A DNA stretch of 64,000 nt. Source: Sphaerimonospora sp050942215 (lineage in GTDB: Bacteria; Actinomycetota; Actinomycetes; Streptosporangiales; Streptosporangiaceae). The notes below the pieces were generated by a model, which saw only the letters and a list, made by a program, of their open reading frames with translations, did not search any database and had not been told where the DNA came from. Position numbers and translations under genes: made by a program. Each line of letters begins with the position of its first letter. Position 1 is the first letter of the stretch. Shown piece by piece: positions 1-8,501 of the stretch. The stretch spans positions 6,262,001 through 6,326,000 of the forward strand of contig NZ_CP192056.1 in NCBI RefSeq assembly GCF_050942215.1. Direction: 5' to 3'.

Positions 1-415
1 CCTGCGCTCGCTCGGCGGCAGCGCCGTCGTCCTCCAGGGCCCACAGGTCCAGGTCGCCGATCTCCTCGAGGGTGAAGCCCAGGTCTTTGAGCAGCAACGC
101 CCCTTCCACGTAGAAGACGTACTCGCGCGGGTAGCGGCGAGTCCCGCCCTTCGTACGCACGGGCGCGGGCAGGATGCCGAGTTCCTCGTAGTAGCGGATG
201 GTCCGCGGAGAGACCCCGGTCCGTTTCGCCAGCTCTCCGATGCTGAGCAGGCCGCCCTCGTCATGCCCCCGCCGAGACTCCTCAGCGCGGAGCGGCTCAT
301 CGGCGATCACCCGGCCGGGCCGATGGACGTCGACCGCTCCCATCAGCCCGTGCTCGGGCCTCTGCCGGAGACGGTCGTACACGATGTCGAGCGAGGTGGC
401 GAGGGTGTCGGTCAC
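1..415 (-). CDS. MerR-family transcriptional regulator, cut by the left edge
   Basis: The visible 138 residues begin at a GTG (415-413) with a GGAGAG ribosome site four bases upstream. After about 55 residues of uncharacterised N-terminal sequence comes a MerR winged helix-turn-helix: LLSIGELAKRTGVSPRTIRY, then YYEELGILP, and a recognition wing ending GFTLEEIGDL. This is the DNA-binding half of a MerR protein. The effector domain lies beyond the left edge. The gene has a cobalamin riboswitch in its leader (556-752), so B12 probably lowers its synthesis. A B12-binding MerR protein of the CarH/LitR type is one possibility for the missing half, but nothing visible proves it. The family call is firm; the start and the effector are less sure. 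Confidence 0.85.
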   Translation of the reverse strand, partial: MTDTLATSLDIVYDRLRQRPEHGLMGAVDVHRPGRVIADEPLRAEESRRGHDEGGLLSIGELAKRTGVSPRTIRYYEELGILPAPVRTKGGTRRYPREYVFYVEGALLLKDLGFTLEEIGDLDLWALEDDGAAAERAQ

Positions 416-423
416 GGAACTCT

Positions 424-469
424 CCTTCGCGAGTCACGAGAGACCCCGGCGGTCTCGTGAGTGCGAAGG
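424..469 (-). promoter_or_regulatory. Ribosome-site-sequestering hairpin of the MerR leader
   Basis: On the minus strand the segment CCTTCGC..TCACGAGACC can fold back on GGGTCTC TCGTGA..GCGAAGG, leaving a short GCCG loop. The 3' arm contains the GCGAAGGAGAG ribosome site of the MerR gene. This looks like the expression platform of the cobalamin riboswitch upstream, acting at translation initiation. It is seen as paired arms in the sequence; the switching itself is inferred. Confidence 0.6.
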
Positions 470-555
470 CGTGACCGATCGGCAGGCGCGACGGGCCTGC
501 CCTGGTCTCGCCGGGCCCACCCTCGAGGCCGTCGACGTCACCGCACGCAGGGAAC

Positions 556-752
556 GTACGGGCAGTGGCAGGTCTTCGGACTCGTGGGCGTCGTTGTCGT
601 TCCTACTGGCCGTCGCTTCCCGGATCCTCAGGTCCAGTGCGTTTGACGGCGGTCGTTCCCACTCACCGCTGCGGGGCAGCCCCGGAATCACACCGGGTTC
701 CCTCTTACGACGCGCCTGCCTGGCGGGCAGGGCGAACCGACTGCGACACCAG
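556..752 (-). promoter_or_regulatory. Cobalamin riboswitch, leader of the MerR gene
   Basis: Read on the minus strand it has the conserved cobalamin aptamer blocks in order: AAGAGGGAACCCGGTG, then GGGGCTGCCCCGCAGCGGTG, then GAGTGGGAACGACC, then GGGAAGCGACGGCCAGTAGG, then CACGAGTCCGAAGACCTGCC as the 3' B12 box. The same blocks occur in the metE and nrdA leaders in this window. It lies about 140 bases upstream of the MerR start with a hairpin over the ribosome site between them. The identity of the aptamer is secure; the outer ends are approximate. Confidence 0.93.
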
Positions 753-991
753 CCTAAGCGTGATCCCGTTCAGTGAATCACCCGGGTCCGCCTCGATCTC
801 CCGATCGGCTGCTCCGAGGGGGCGCCTCGGGCCCGGCCGGCGAGAGCGCCGCGGGCGTGCCCGCTCGACGGTGATGCCGCCAGGCGTGCCTGCTCGGCAG
901 CGATCGGGAGGGCGATGCCGAGAAAGTCCTCCAATGCCGAGGAAGATCGCCGGCTGGTCGTGTCGGTGCCGGAAACTTAGCGTGATATGAC

Positions 992-1004
992 ATGAAAGTT
1001 TCAT
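992..1004. promoter_or_regulatory. Palindrome ATGAAA-G-TTTCAT, candidate operator
   Basis: A perfect 13-base palindrome in an AT-richer patch. The core GAAA-N-TTTC resembles inverted repeats reported upstream of xylan-utilisation genes in Streptomyces, which would fit the CAZyme genes downstream. It is over 800 bases from the GH127 start, so it may instead serve the leftward transcript. Function is a guess. Confidence 0.3.
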
Positions 1005-1336
1005 TCCATCGCCCGCACCGATCGTCCTCAACACCGAGGTCAGGACCGTCCGCGATTCACCGGGATGAGCGGCTTGAACGCCTGTCATTGACGCGTTCCT
1101 CCCCACGGATGTTCGCTCGCGCATAGCGGCGCTCCGGTCCTCTGACGGAGGAGCCGCGGCCTGGACCTCCGGTGTCACGTCCGGCTCCCCGCGGCGTCCT
1201 CCCCGGTGGACCGGGCTTCCAGTACCGAACGTCGTTTCGAGGCGTGGAGGCGGAAGTGGATGTCCAAGCACGAGACCGGGCTCGGTACGCGTCGCCACGC
1301 CCCGTGCGGGTGACCTTCAGCCGGGAGATCGTTAAT

Positions 1337-1348
1337 GTTAGCGCTAAC
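1337..1348. promoter_or_regulatory. LacI-type operator, perfect palindrome GTTAGCGCTAAC
   Basis: A perfect 12-base palindrome with the central CG typical of LacI/GalR-family operators. A second, slightly imperfect copy (GTTAACGCTAAC) lies 153 bases downstream, and both are in the only long promoter-capable region before the arabinosidase genes. No LacI regulator gene is in the window. Confidence 0.65.
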
Positions 1349-1489
1349 TATCGTTGAGCGGATCTCATCGGTGAGAACCCCGAGGGGACGGATGCTCCGG
1401 GCGGTCCCGGCCGGGGGCGAGTTCTGGGCGAGACCCGCAGGGCACGGTGTGGCCGATTCACGTGAAACACCCGAGCTTGGAGGGGTTAT

Positions 1490-1501
1490 GTTAACGCTAA
1501 C
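1490..1501. promoter_or_regulatory. LacI-type operator, second copy GTTAACGCTAAC
   Basis: It differs from the perfect operator at 1337-1348 by one base, which breaks a single palindromic pair. Two operators about 153 bp apart are compatible with looping repression of the downstream arabinosidase operon. The site lies about 320 bases before the GH127 start codon. Confidence 0.6.
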
Positions 1502-1822
1502 AAGAATGGCCGGACGGGTTCGGAAACCTTCTGGGGCCCGCCGCCGTGGCCGGCGACCGCCGGCCCCATGACCACGGCCGCCCCGGCCCGTCCGCGGCCA
1601 TCACCGGGAGTGCCGGCCCGGCCGGTCCACCCGGGCCTGCAGACAGAGATCACCCACCCTCGGGCCTTCGGCGGGAGCCGCCGCCTCCGCTCACCACGGA
1701 AACCGCTCACCGGAACGGGTGGCAGCCGTACCGAACCGGTGCCCGACCGGCCGGCTCCCGCGGAAAGGCCCTGAGGCCGACCACCGCCGGATTCACGCGT
1801 CCACCACCACACAGGAGTTCAG

Positions 1823-4573
1823 ATGTCGTTATCACCACTCAGTCGCCGGCAACTGCTCCAGGCCGCCGGCATCGCCGTCGTCGCCTCCGCCGCAGGCCAG
1901 GCGGTCGGCACCGCCACGGCCCAGGCGGCGGTCGCTCCGGCACGACCCGACATCGGCGTGTCGATGTACCCGTTCGAGCTGGGGCAGGTGCGGCTGACGG
2001 CCGGACGGTTGATGGACAACCAGAGCCGCACGCTGTCGTACCTGCGCTTCGTCGACGTCAACCGGATGCTGTACAACTTCCGGGCCAACCACCGCCTGTC
2101 CACGCAGGGCGCGGCGACGAACGGCGGGTGGGACGCCCCCTCGTTCCCGTTCCGCACCCACATGCAGGGGCACTTCCTCAGCGCGTGGGCGCAGGCGTAC
2201 GCCGTGCTCGGCGACACCACGTGCCGGGACAAGGCCACCTACATGGTCGCCGAGATGGCCAAGTGCCAGGCCAACAACGGCGCGGCCGGGTTCAACACCG
2301 GTTACCTGTCGGGCTTCCCCGAGTCCGATTTCAACGCCCTCGAGGCCCGCACGCTGAACAACGGCAACGTGCCGTACTACTGCATCCACAAGACCATGGC
2401 CGGTCTGCTCGACGTGTGGCGTTACATCGGCAGCACCCAGGCGCGCGACGTCTTGCTGGCACTCGCCGGCTGGGTCGACTGGCGGACCAGCAGGCTTTCC
2501 ACCGCCCAGATGCAGTCCATGCTGGGCACCGAGTTCGGCGGCATGAACGCCGTCCTGGCCGACCTGTACCAGCAGACCGGTGACACCCGCTGGCTGACCG
2601 CCGCCCAGCGGTTCGACCACGCCGCCGTGTTCAACCCGCTGGCGTCCAACCAGGATCAGCTCAACGGTCTGCACGCCAACACCCAGGTGCCCAAGTGGGT
2701 CGGCGCGGTCCGCGAGTACAAGGCCACCGGCACCACCCGCTACCGGGACATCGCCGCCAACGCCTGGAACATCACCGTCGGCGCGCACACCTACGCGATC
2801 GGCGGCAACAGCCAGGCGGAGCACTTCCGGGCCCCCAACGCGATCGCCGGCTACCTCGCCAACGACACCTGTGAGCACTGCAACAGCTACAACATGCTCA
2901 AGCTCACCCGCGAGCTGTGGCTGCTGGACCCGAGCCGGGTGGCGTACTTCGACTTCTACGAGCAGGCGCTGCTCAACCACATCATCGGCGCGCAGAACCC
3001 GGCCGACTCCCACGGGCACATCACCTACTTCACACCGCTCAAGCCGGGTGGCCGCCGTGGCGTGGGCCCGGCGTGGGGCGGCGGCACCTACAGCACCGAC
3101 TACAACTCGTTCTGGTGCTGCCAGGGCACCGGTGTCGAGGTCAACACGGCGCTGATGGACTCCATCTACTTCCACAACGGCACCACCCTGACGGTGAACC
3201 TGTTCACGCCGTCGGTGCTGAACTGGACCCAGCGGGGGATCACGGTCACCCAGACGACGTCCTACCCGGCGAGTGACACCAGCACCCTGCAGGTCACCGG
3301 GGACGTCGGGGGCGGGTCGTGGTCGATGCGCGTCCGCATCCCGTCCTGGACCGCCGACGCCACGATCAGCGTCAACGGCGTCGAGCAGAACGTCGACACC
3401 ACCCCCGGCACGTACGCGACCCTCACCCGCACGTGGACATCCGGCGACACCGTCACCGTGCGCCTGCCCATGCGCGTGCTCATGAAGGCCGCCAACGACA
3501 ACCCGAACGTCGCGGCGATCACGTACGGTCCGGTCGTCCTGTCCGGAAACTACGGCAACACCGGTCTGTCGTCGCTGCCCGCCCTGGACACGGCGTCGAT
3601 CACCCGGACCAGCACCACGGCGCTGGCGTTCACGGCCACGGCCAACGGGTCGTCGGTGAACCTCGGCCCGTTCTACGACGCGCACGGGCACAACTACACC
3701 GTCTACTGGAACACCGGCGGCAACGGCGGAGGCGGAGGCGGGAACGCGAGCTTCCGCCTGGTCAACGCCGCCAGCGGACTCGTGCTCGGCATCCAGAACA
3801 TGTCCACTGCCGACGGCGGGACGGCACTGCAGTGGACCGACAACGGCACGGCCGACCACGACTGGGAGATGATCGTGGACGGCGGCGCCGTACGGCTGCG
3901 CAACGTCAACAGCGGCAAGGTGCTCGGCGTGGAGAACATGTCCACCGCCGACAACGCCCGCATTCTGCAGTGGGCCGACAACGGCACAGCCGACCACCGC
4001 TGGACGATCATCGACGCCGGCGACGGATCCCACAAGATCCGCAACGTCAACAGCGGCAAGCTGCTCGGCATTCTCAACGGCTCCACCGCCAACGGGGCGC
4101 AGGCCGCCCAGGACTCCGACAACGGCAGCGCGGACAACAGGTGGCGGTTCGTGCCCAACGGGGCGCGGCGGATCCAGAACCTGGCCAGCGGGCTCGTGCT
4201 GGGCGTGCAGAACATGTCCACCACCAACGGCGGCCTGGTGATCCAGTGGGGCGACAGCGGCACCGCCGACCATCTGTGGACCGCGGTGGTCGACTCCGGA
4301 GGCTACCTGCGCCTGCGCAACTCCAACAGCGGCAAGGTGCTCGGCGTGGAGAACATGTCCACAGCGGCGGGCGCCCGGGCGCTCCAGTGGGACGACAACG
4401 GCACCGCCGACCACCGGTGGCGGCTGAGGTACGGATCCAACGGGTACTTCCGCATCCAATGCGCCAACGGAGGGCGGGTGCTCGGCGTCAGCGGCGGATC
4501 CACGGCCCAGGGCGCCCAGATCGTGCTCTCCGACGACAACGGTGCGGGCGATCACCTCTGGCGATTCGTGTAG
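1823..4573 (+). CDS. Secreted GH127-type beta-L-arabinofuranosidase with six ricin-type repeats
   Basis: A 916-residue exported glycosidase, predicted to release beta-L-arabinofuranose units from plant glycans. The N-terminus has a Tat-like signal (LSRRQLLQAAG, then an Ala-rich stretch to about residue 35). The catalytic part (about 40-630) is GH127/DUF1680-like. It shows the Glu and Cys of CEHCNSYNM (near residue 353) and the paired Cys of FWCCQGTG (near residue 432), which correspond to the zinc-binding and nucleophile residues of GH127. A Gly-rich linker (about 630-642) leads to six repeats of the form RLRN.NSGKVLGVENMST, each about 45 residues, enough for two beta-trefoil lectin domains. 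The ATG follows an AGGAG ribosome site. It is probably co-transcribed with the GH43 gene 193 bp downstream and controlled by the two LacI-type operators upstream. Confidence 0.9.
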   Translation: MSLSPLSRRQLLQAAGIAVVASAAGQAVGTATAQAAVAPARPDIGVSMYPFELGQVRLTAGRLMDNQSRTLSYLRFVDVNRMLYNFRANHRLSTQGAATNGGWDAPSFPFRTHMQGHFLSAWAQAYAVLGDTTCRDKATYMVAEMAKCQANNGAAGFNTGYLSGFPESDFNALEARTLNNGNVPYYCIHKTMAGLLDVWRYIGSTQARDVLLALAGWVDWRTSRLSTAQMQSMLGTEFGGMNAVLADLYQQTGDTRWLTAAQRFDHAAVFNPLASNQDQLNGLHANTQVPKWVGAVREYKATGTTRYRDIAANAWNITVGAHTYAIGGNSQAEHFRAPNAIAGYLANDTCEHCNSYNMLKLTRELWLLDPSRVAYFDFYEQALLNHIIGAQNPADSHGHITYFTPLKPGGRRGVGPAWGGGTYSTDYNSFWCCQGTGVEVNTALMDSIYFHNGTTLTVNLFTPSVLNWTQRGITVTQTTSYPASDTSTLQVTGDVGGGSWSMRVRIPSWTADATISVNGVEQNVDTTPGTYATLTRTWTSGDTVTVRLPMRVLMKAANDNPNVAAITYGPVVLSGNYGNTGLSSLPALDTASITRTSTTALAFTATANGSSVNLGPFYDAHGHNYTVYWNTGGNGGGGGGNASFRLVNAASGLVLGIQNMSTADGGTALQWTDNGTADHDWEMIVDGGAVRLRNVNSGKVLGVENMSTADNARILQWADNGTADHRWTIIDAGDGSHKIRNVNSGKLLGILNGSTANGAQAAQDSDNGSADNRWRFVPNGARRIQNLASGLVLGVQNMSTTNGGLVIQWGDSGTADHLWTAVVDSGGYLRLRNSNSGKVLGVENMSTAAGARALQWDDNGTADHRWRLRYGSNGYFRIQCANGGRVLGVSGGSTAQGAQIVLSDDNGAGDHLWRFV

Positions 4574-4766
4574 CCGCAGGACACGGTCGCACTCGCGTCC
4601 CCTCCCCCCGCCGGCGGAATCTCGGGAGCCGGCGATCGGCATCACGCCGACGCGATGAACGCGGCCGGTCCCGCCGGGGAGACCTCCCTGCGGGACCGGC
4701 TCGGCGACGGCTCGTCGCACACATCCCCCACAGGGCCGCCCGGCCCCAAGATCGAAGAAAGGCATC

Positions 4767-6884
4767 ATGATCATCACCGGTGAAGTCCCCAGAGCCCTTC
4801 CCTTACGGCGCCGCTGGCGATCGCTGATCGCCGCCGTGAGCGCCGCCGTCCTGGCCGCATCCGCGCTCGTGCTCGGCACCAGCCCGGCATCGGCCGCGAC
4901 CGTCGACACCAACGCCTGGTACGTCCTGGTCAACCGCAACAGCGGCAAGGCCCTCGACGTCTACAACTTCGCCACCAACGACGGCGCCCGCATCACCCAG
5001 TGGAGCCGCAGCGGCAACGCCAACCAGGAGTGGCGATTCGTCGACTCCGGTGGCGGCTACTACCGCATCGAGTCCCGCCACTCCGGCAAGGTCCTCGACG
5101 TCTCCAACTGGTCCACCGCCAACGGGGCCGAGGTCCTACAGTGGTCCGACCACAACGGCGCCAACCAGCAGTGGCGCCTGGCCGACAGCTCCGGCGGCTA
5201 CGTCCGCTTCATCAACCGCAACAGCGGCAAGGCCCTGGAGGTCCAGAACGCCTCCACCGCGGACAACGCCAACATCGTCCAGTACGACGACTGGGGCGGA
5301 AACAACCAGCAGTGGCAGCTCGTCCTCGTCGGCGGCGGCGGCACTCCCACTCCCACGCCGACACCCACTCCCACGCCCACGCCGTCGGGCAAGTACAACA
5401 ATCCGGTCGTCTGGCAGGACTTCGCCGACGGCGACATCATCCGGGTCGGCGACGCCTACTACTACTCGGCCTCGACGATGCACTACTCGCCCGGCGCGCC
5501 GATCCTGCGCTCCTATGACCTGGTCAACTGGGAGTACGCGGGCCATTCGGTGCCGCGGCTGGACTTCGACTCCAACGCCTACGACCTCAACGGCGGGCGC
5601 GCCTACGTCAAGGGCATCTGGGCCTCGACGCTCAACTACCGGCCCAGCAACAGCACCTTCTACTGGATGGGCTGCACCGAGTTCAACCGCACCTACGTCT
5701 ACACCGCTTCGGCCGTCGACGGCACGTGGACCAAGCGAGCGCGGATCAACAACTGCTACTACGACGCCGGTCTGCTGATCGACGACAACGACACCATGTA
5801 CGTCGCCTACGGCAACTCGAACATCAGCGTCGCGCAGCTGTCCAGTGACGGATTCAGCCAGGTGCGCGCACAGCAGGTGTTCAGCACCCCGTCCAGCGTC
5901 GGCACGCTGGAGGGCGCCCGCTTCTACAAGCGCAACGGCTACTACTACATCTGGCTGACCCGCCCGGCCAACGGCCAGTACGTGCTGCGTTCGAGCAGCC
6001 CGTGGGGGCCGTACGAGATGCGCCAGGTGCTGCTGAACATGCCGAGCCCGATCTCCGGCGGCGGCGTGCCGCACCAGGGCGGCATGGTGCAGACGCAGAA
6101 CGGCTCCTGGTATTACATGGCGTTCGTCGACGCCTACCCCGGTGGCCGGGTGCCGGTGCTGGCGCCGATCTCGTGGAGCTCCGACGGCTGGCCCTCCGTG
6201 CAGACCGTGAACGGCGGCTGGGGCGCCGAGTATCCGAAGCCGGCGATCTCCACGACCAAGACCGTCAAGTCGATGATCGGCCCGGACACGTTCACCACGA
6301 GCGCGCTCGACCCACGCTGGGAGTGGAACCACAACCCCGACAACAGCAGGTGGTCGGCCGGCAACGGACTGCGGCTGCAGACCGCGACCGTCACCAACGA
6401 CCTGTACAACGCGCGTAACACGCTGACCCACCGCATCCAGGGTCCCTCGTCCACGGCGACGATCGAGCTGGACTATTCGGCGATGGCCAACGGCGACCGG
6501 GCGGGCCTGGTGATGCTGCGCGACTCCTCGGCCTGGATCGGGGTACGCCGCGACAACGGCGCGTATCGGGTCGTGATGACCAACAACCTGACGATGAACG
6601 GCAGCTGGCAGACCACGTCGACCGGTAGCGAAGCGGCCTCGGCCTCGGTGTCCGGCGGACGGATCTGGCTGCGCGTCAACGCCGACATCCGGCCGGGTTC
6701 TGGGCGGCAGGCCCGGTTCTCCTACAGCACGGACGGCACCAACTTCACCGCGTTCGGCCCGGCCTTCACCCTGAACAACGCCTGGCAGTTCTTCATGGGC
6801 TACCGGTTCGGGATCTTCAACTACGCCACCCAGTCCCTGGGCGGCTCGGTGACCATCCGCCGCTTCGACCTGACCACCCCCTGA
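4767..6884 (+). CDS. Secreted GH43-type arabinosidase/xylosidase with N-terminal ricin-type domain
   Basis: A 705-residue exported enzyme. A Sec-type signal peptide ends near residue 43 (TSPASAA). Three ricin-type repeats follow (about 45-187; LVNRNSGKALDVYN and similar), forming one beta-trefoil. A Pro-Thr linker of alternating PT (about 190-205) joins this to a five-bladed GH43-like catalytic domain starting at NNPVVWQDFADGD, which carries the expected early Asp. The last roughly 180 residues form a DUF1349/GH43_C2-like beta-sandwich. The family acts on arabinan or xylan side chains; the exact substrate is not decided here. The lectin repeats resemble those of the GH127 protein upstream but sit at the opposite end. 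The start has an AAAGG site 7 bases upstream. A strong terminator follows the stop. Confidence 0.88.
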   Translation: MIITGEVPRALPLRRRWRSLIAAVSAAVLAASALVLGTSPASAATVDTNAWYVLVNRNSGKALDVYNFATNDGARITQWSRSGNANQEWRFVDSGGGYYRIESRHSGKVLDVSNWSTANGAEVLQWSDHNGANQQWRLADSSGGYVRFINRNSGKALEVQNASTADNANIVQYDDWGGNNQQWQLVLVGGGGTPTPTPTPTPTPTPSGKYNNPVVWQDFADGDIIRVGDAYYYSASTMHYSPGAPILRSYDLVNWEYAGHSVPRLDFDSNAYDLNGGRAYVKGIWASTLNYRPSNSTFYWMGCTEFNRTYVYTASAVDGTWTKRARINNCYYDAGLLIDDNDTMYVAYGNSNISVAQLSSDGFSQVRAQQVFSTPSSVGTLEGARFYKRNGYYYIWLTRPANGQYVLRSSSPWGPYEMRQVLLNMPSPISGGGVPHQGGMVQTQNGSWYYMAFVDAYPGGRVPVLAPISWSSDGWPSVQTVNGGWGAEYPKPAISTTKTVKSMIGPDTFTTSALDPRWEWNHNPDNSRWSAGNGLRLQTATVTNDLYNARNTLTHRIQGPSSTATIELDYSAMANGDRAGLVMLRDSSAWIGVRRDNGAYRVVMTNNLTMNGSWQTTSTGSEAASASVSGGRIWLRVNADIRPGSGRQARFSYSTDGTNFTAFGPAFTLNNAWQFFMGYRFGIFNYATQSLGGSVTIRRFDLTTP

Positions 6885-6911
6885 GACACGACCTGTAAGA
6901 GCGACGAGGAA

Positions 6912-6967
6912 CGAGGCCTCCGGCGAGCGGTCGATTCCACCGGGATCGACCGCGACCGGAGGCCTCG
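6912..6967 (+). terminator. Strong hairpin terminator after the arabinosidase genes
   Basis: Arms CGAGGCCTCCGG (6912-6923) and CCGGAGGCCTCG (6956-6967) pair perfectly. Inside them a second perfect 7-bp stem, GGTCGAT/ATCGACC, continues the helix. It starts 27 bases after the GH43 stop. There is no T-run, as is common in high-GC actinomycetes. Confidence 0.85.
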
Positions 6968-7448
6968 TGGCCGGAGAGATTCCGGCAGCGCCGGTACGCG
7001 ACACGGCGGACGGCCGAGCAGGGACATCGTCCGTCGAGGCCGGCGTGCCGCCGTCGCCCGCCGGACAGTTCATGCGGATAGCAGACGACCCGCGCCTTCG
7101 ACTTCTGGGATTCCGATGCACACACACGGCTCCACGGCCTGCTCGCGTGCTGCCGACGCCCGGCGAGCGGCCGCCAGGCGGCGGCAGACCCCGGCCGCCA
7201 TGACGGAAGCGCCGGGGAACGACGCGCACGAACGGCCGGTTCTGCCGTACCCGGTGATGGAGCCGTCCGTGGCGTGTAGTGTTGGGGAAAACAGGTTGTG
7301 TCGAAGTCCCGGTATGCGTAACAGCGTCTGCGGAGCTATGACAGCGGGCGTCTACCGGATGAAGCCATGGCTTTCCAAGGCGGTCGGTCGCAGCAGCCCC
7401 GAGATCACTCTGTGGCTCTCGGAGATCGTTTCAACAAGGAGAGAGAGC
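6968..7448 (+). other. Promoter region and long leader of the cold-shock gene
   Basis: No supported gene. Open frames reading into the cold-shock gene lack domain content before its ATG. Cold-shock genes usually have long structured 5' untranslated regions, and this stretch of up to about 480 bases is of that kind. An AAGGAGAGAGAG ribosome site lies just before the ATG. Confidence 0.5.
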
Positions 7449-7652
7449 ATGGCTCAGGGAACCGTCAAGTGGTTCAACGCCGAAAAGGGCTTCGGCTTCA
7501 TCGCCCCGGACGACGGGACCGCGGACGTCTTCGTCCACTACTCGGCCATCGACGCCGGCGGTTATCGGTCCCTGGAGGACAACCAGCGGGTCGAGTACAC
7601 CGCGGGCCAGGGCGCCAAGGGCCCGCAGGCCGAGCGGGTGCGACCGCTTTAA
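7449..7652 (+). CDS. Cold-shock domain protein (CspA family)
   Basis: A 67-residue single-domain cold-shock protein that binds single-stranded RNA/DNA and acts as an RNA chaperone. It has the family's usual length and both nucleic-acid motifs: RNP1 as KGFGFI (around residues 15-20) and RNP2 as VFVHY (around 29-33), after the typical opening MAQGTVKWFNAEKGFGF. The start is fixed by AAGGAGAG upstream. It stands alone between two terminators, so it is monocistronic. Confidence 0.97.
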   Translation: MAQGTVKWFNAEKGFGFIAPDDGTADVFVHYSAIDAGGYRSLEDNQRVEYTAGQGAKGPQAERVRPL

Positions 7653-7726
7653 TCAGTTCTGATCAATGCCGTGACAGCGGCCGGTGACGGGCCGGGCAGG
7701 GCCTGGCCGTCACCCCATGAGCAACA

Positions 7727-7755
7727 GGCCCCGGGCTCTCACCGAGTCCGGGGCC
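7727..7755. terminator. Bidirectional terminator between csp and HAD genes
   Basis: GGCCCCGG (7727-7734) pairs with CCGGGGCC (7748-7755) across a 13-base loop. It lies between two convergent genes, the cold-shock gene (plus) and the HAD hydrolase (minus), and can serve both. Confidence 0.75.
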
Positions 7756-7783
7756 TCCTCATGCGGAGGGTCCTCGCCTGGGC

Positions 7784-8395
7784 TCAGGCGCCAAGCAGGG
7801 CCAGCGCGGCCCGCAGATCCGACACCTCTCGATAGAGCACGCCCATCATGCCGAGGCCGGCCGCCGCTTCCACGTTCTCCGGCCGGTCGTCGACGAACAG
7901 GCACAGGCGGAGATCGGCCCCCGCCCGTTCGGCCGCGATCTCGTAGATCCGCCGATCCGGCTTGACCACACCGACGCGGGCGCTGCTGACCACCTCGTCG
8001 AAGAAGTGGGTCAGCCCGAGCGCGTCCAGGTCCTCCTCCAGCTTGAGCGTCGCGTTCGACACCAGCACCACCGGGACGTACGTCTGCGCCCGCCGCAACA
8101 GGCCGAGGACGTCCTGATCCACCCGGAACGGCACGCCGGTGAACGCCTCGCCCAGTTTCCGCGCCTGCTCCTCCGGAAGCCGGTCGACGAGCGCGGCGAC
8201 GATCGAGTCCGCCCACTGCGCCACCGTGATCTCGCCCACCAGCGCGGGGCCGTCCACGCCCGGCGCGAAGGCCGTCCGTGCCGTCGTGCCCGGCTCGACG
8301 CCGAAGCCGCGCTCCAGCTCGGTCACCTCGGCCGTGTCGTAGAAGCGGATCACTCCGTCGAAGTCGCACAGCACCGCGTCGAAGGGCAGTCGCAC
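7784..8395 (-). CDS. HAD-superfamily hydrolase
   Basis: A 203-residue protein with the HAD nucleophile motif near the N-terminus (VLCDFDGVI, the DxD of motif I), an alpha-helical cap, a motif II Ser/Thr region (VPVVLVSNAT), a motif III Lys (VGVVKPD) and the acidic motif IV (CLFVDDRPENVEAA). These are the residues used by phosphatase-type members to hydrolyse small phosphorylated metabolites; the substrate is unknown. It starts at a GTG with a GGAGG site. It is monocistronic and convergent with the cold-shock gene. Confidence 0.9.
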   Translation of the reverse strand: MRLPFDAVLCDFDGVIRFYDTAEVTELERGFGVEPGTTARTAFAPGVDGPALVGEITVAQWADSIVAALVDRLPEEQARKLGEAFTGVPFRVDQDVLGLLRRAQTYVPVVLVSNATLKLEEDLDALGLTHFFDEVVSSARVGVVKPDRRIYEIAAERAGADLRLCLFVDDRPENVEAAAGLGMMGVLYREVSDLRAALALLGA

Positions 8396-8501
8396 GAAAC
8401 CTCCAAGTCAGCTCCGGTCTCGATGCACGGCACCACGCCATCATCACTGATCGGCACAGGCGAGTGAAGCCCCCGTGATCCACGATTCGCGAACAGGCCG
8501 G

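Larger units (their letters stand above)
753..1822. other. Intergenic stretch without a supported gene
   Basis: Open frames here are low-complexity Arg/Pro/Gly-rich translations typical of non-coding high-GC DNA, and none shows a domain or a convincing ribosome site. It should hold the promoter of the riboswitch-MerR transcript on the left side, and the promoter and long untranslated leader of the GH127-GH43 genes on the right side. The three palindromes listed separately (992-1004, 1337-1348, 1490-1501) are the only clear structure. Confidence 0.6.

Noticed and set aside
705..1298. A 197-residue minus-strand frame upstream of the MerR riboswitch
   Set aside because: Its 3' end overlaps the riboswitch region, its composition is basic and low-complexity, and no domain or ribosome site is evident.
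1832..4948. A 1038-residue minus-strand open frame opposite the GH127 gene
   Set aside because: It is the mirror of a high-GC coding gene; it shows no domain, and the plus-strand gene has a signal peptide, catalytic residues and repeats.
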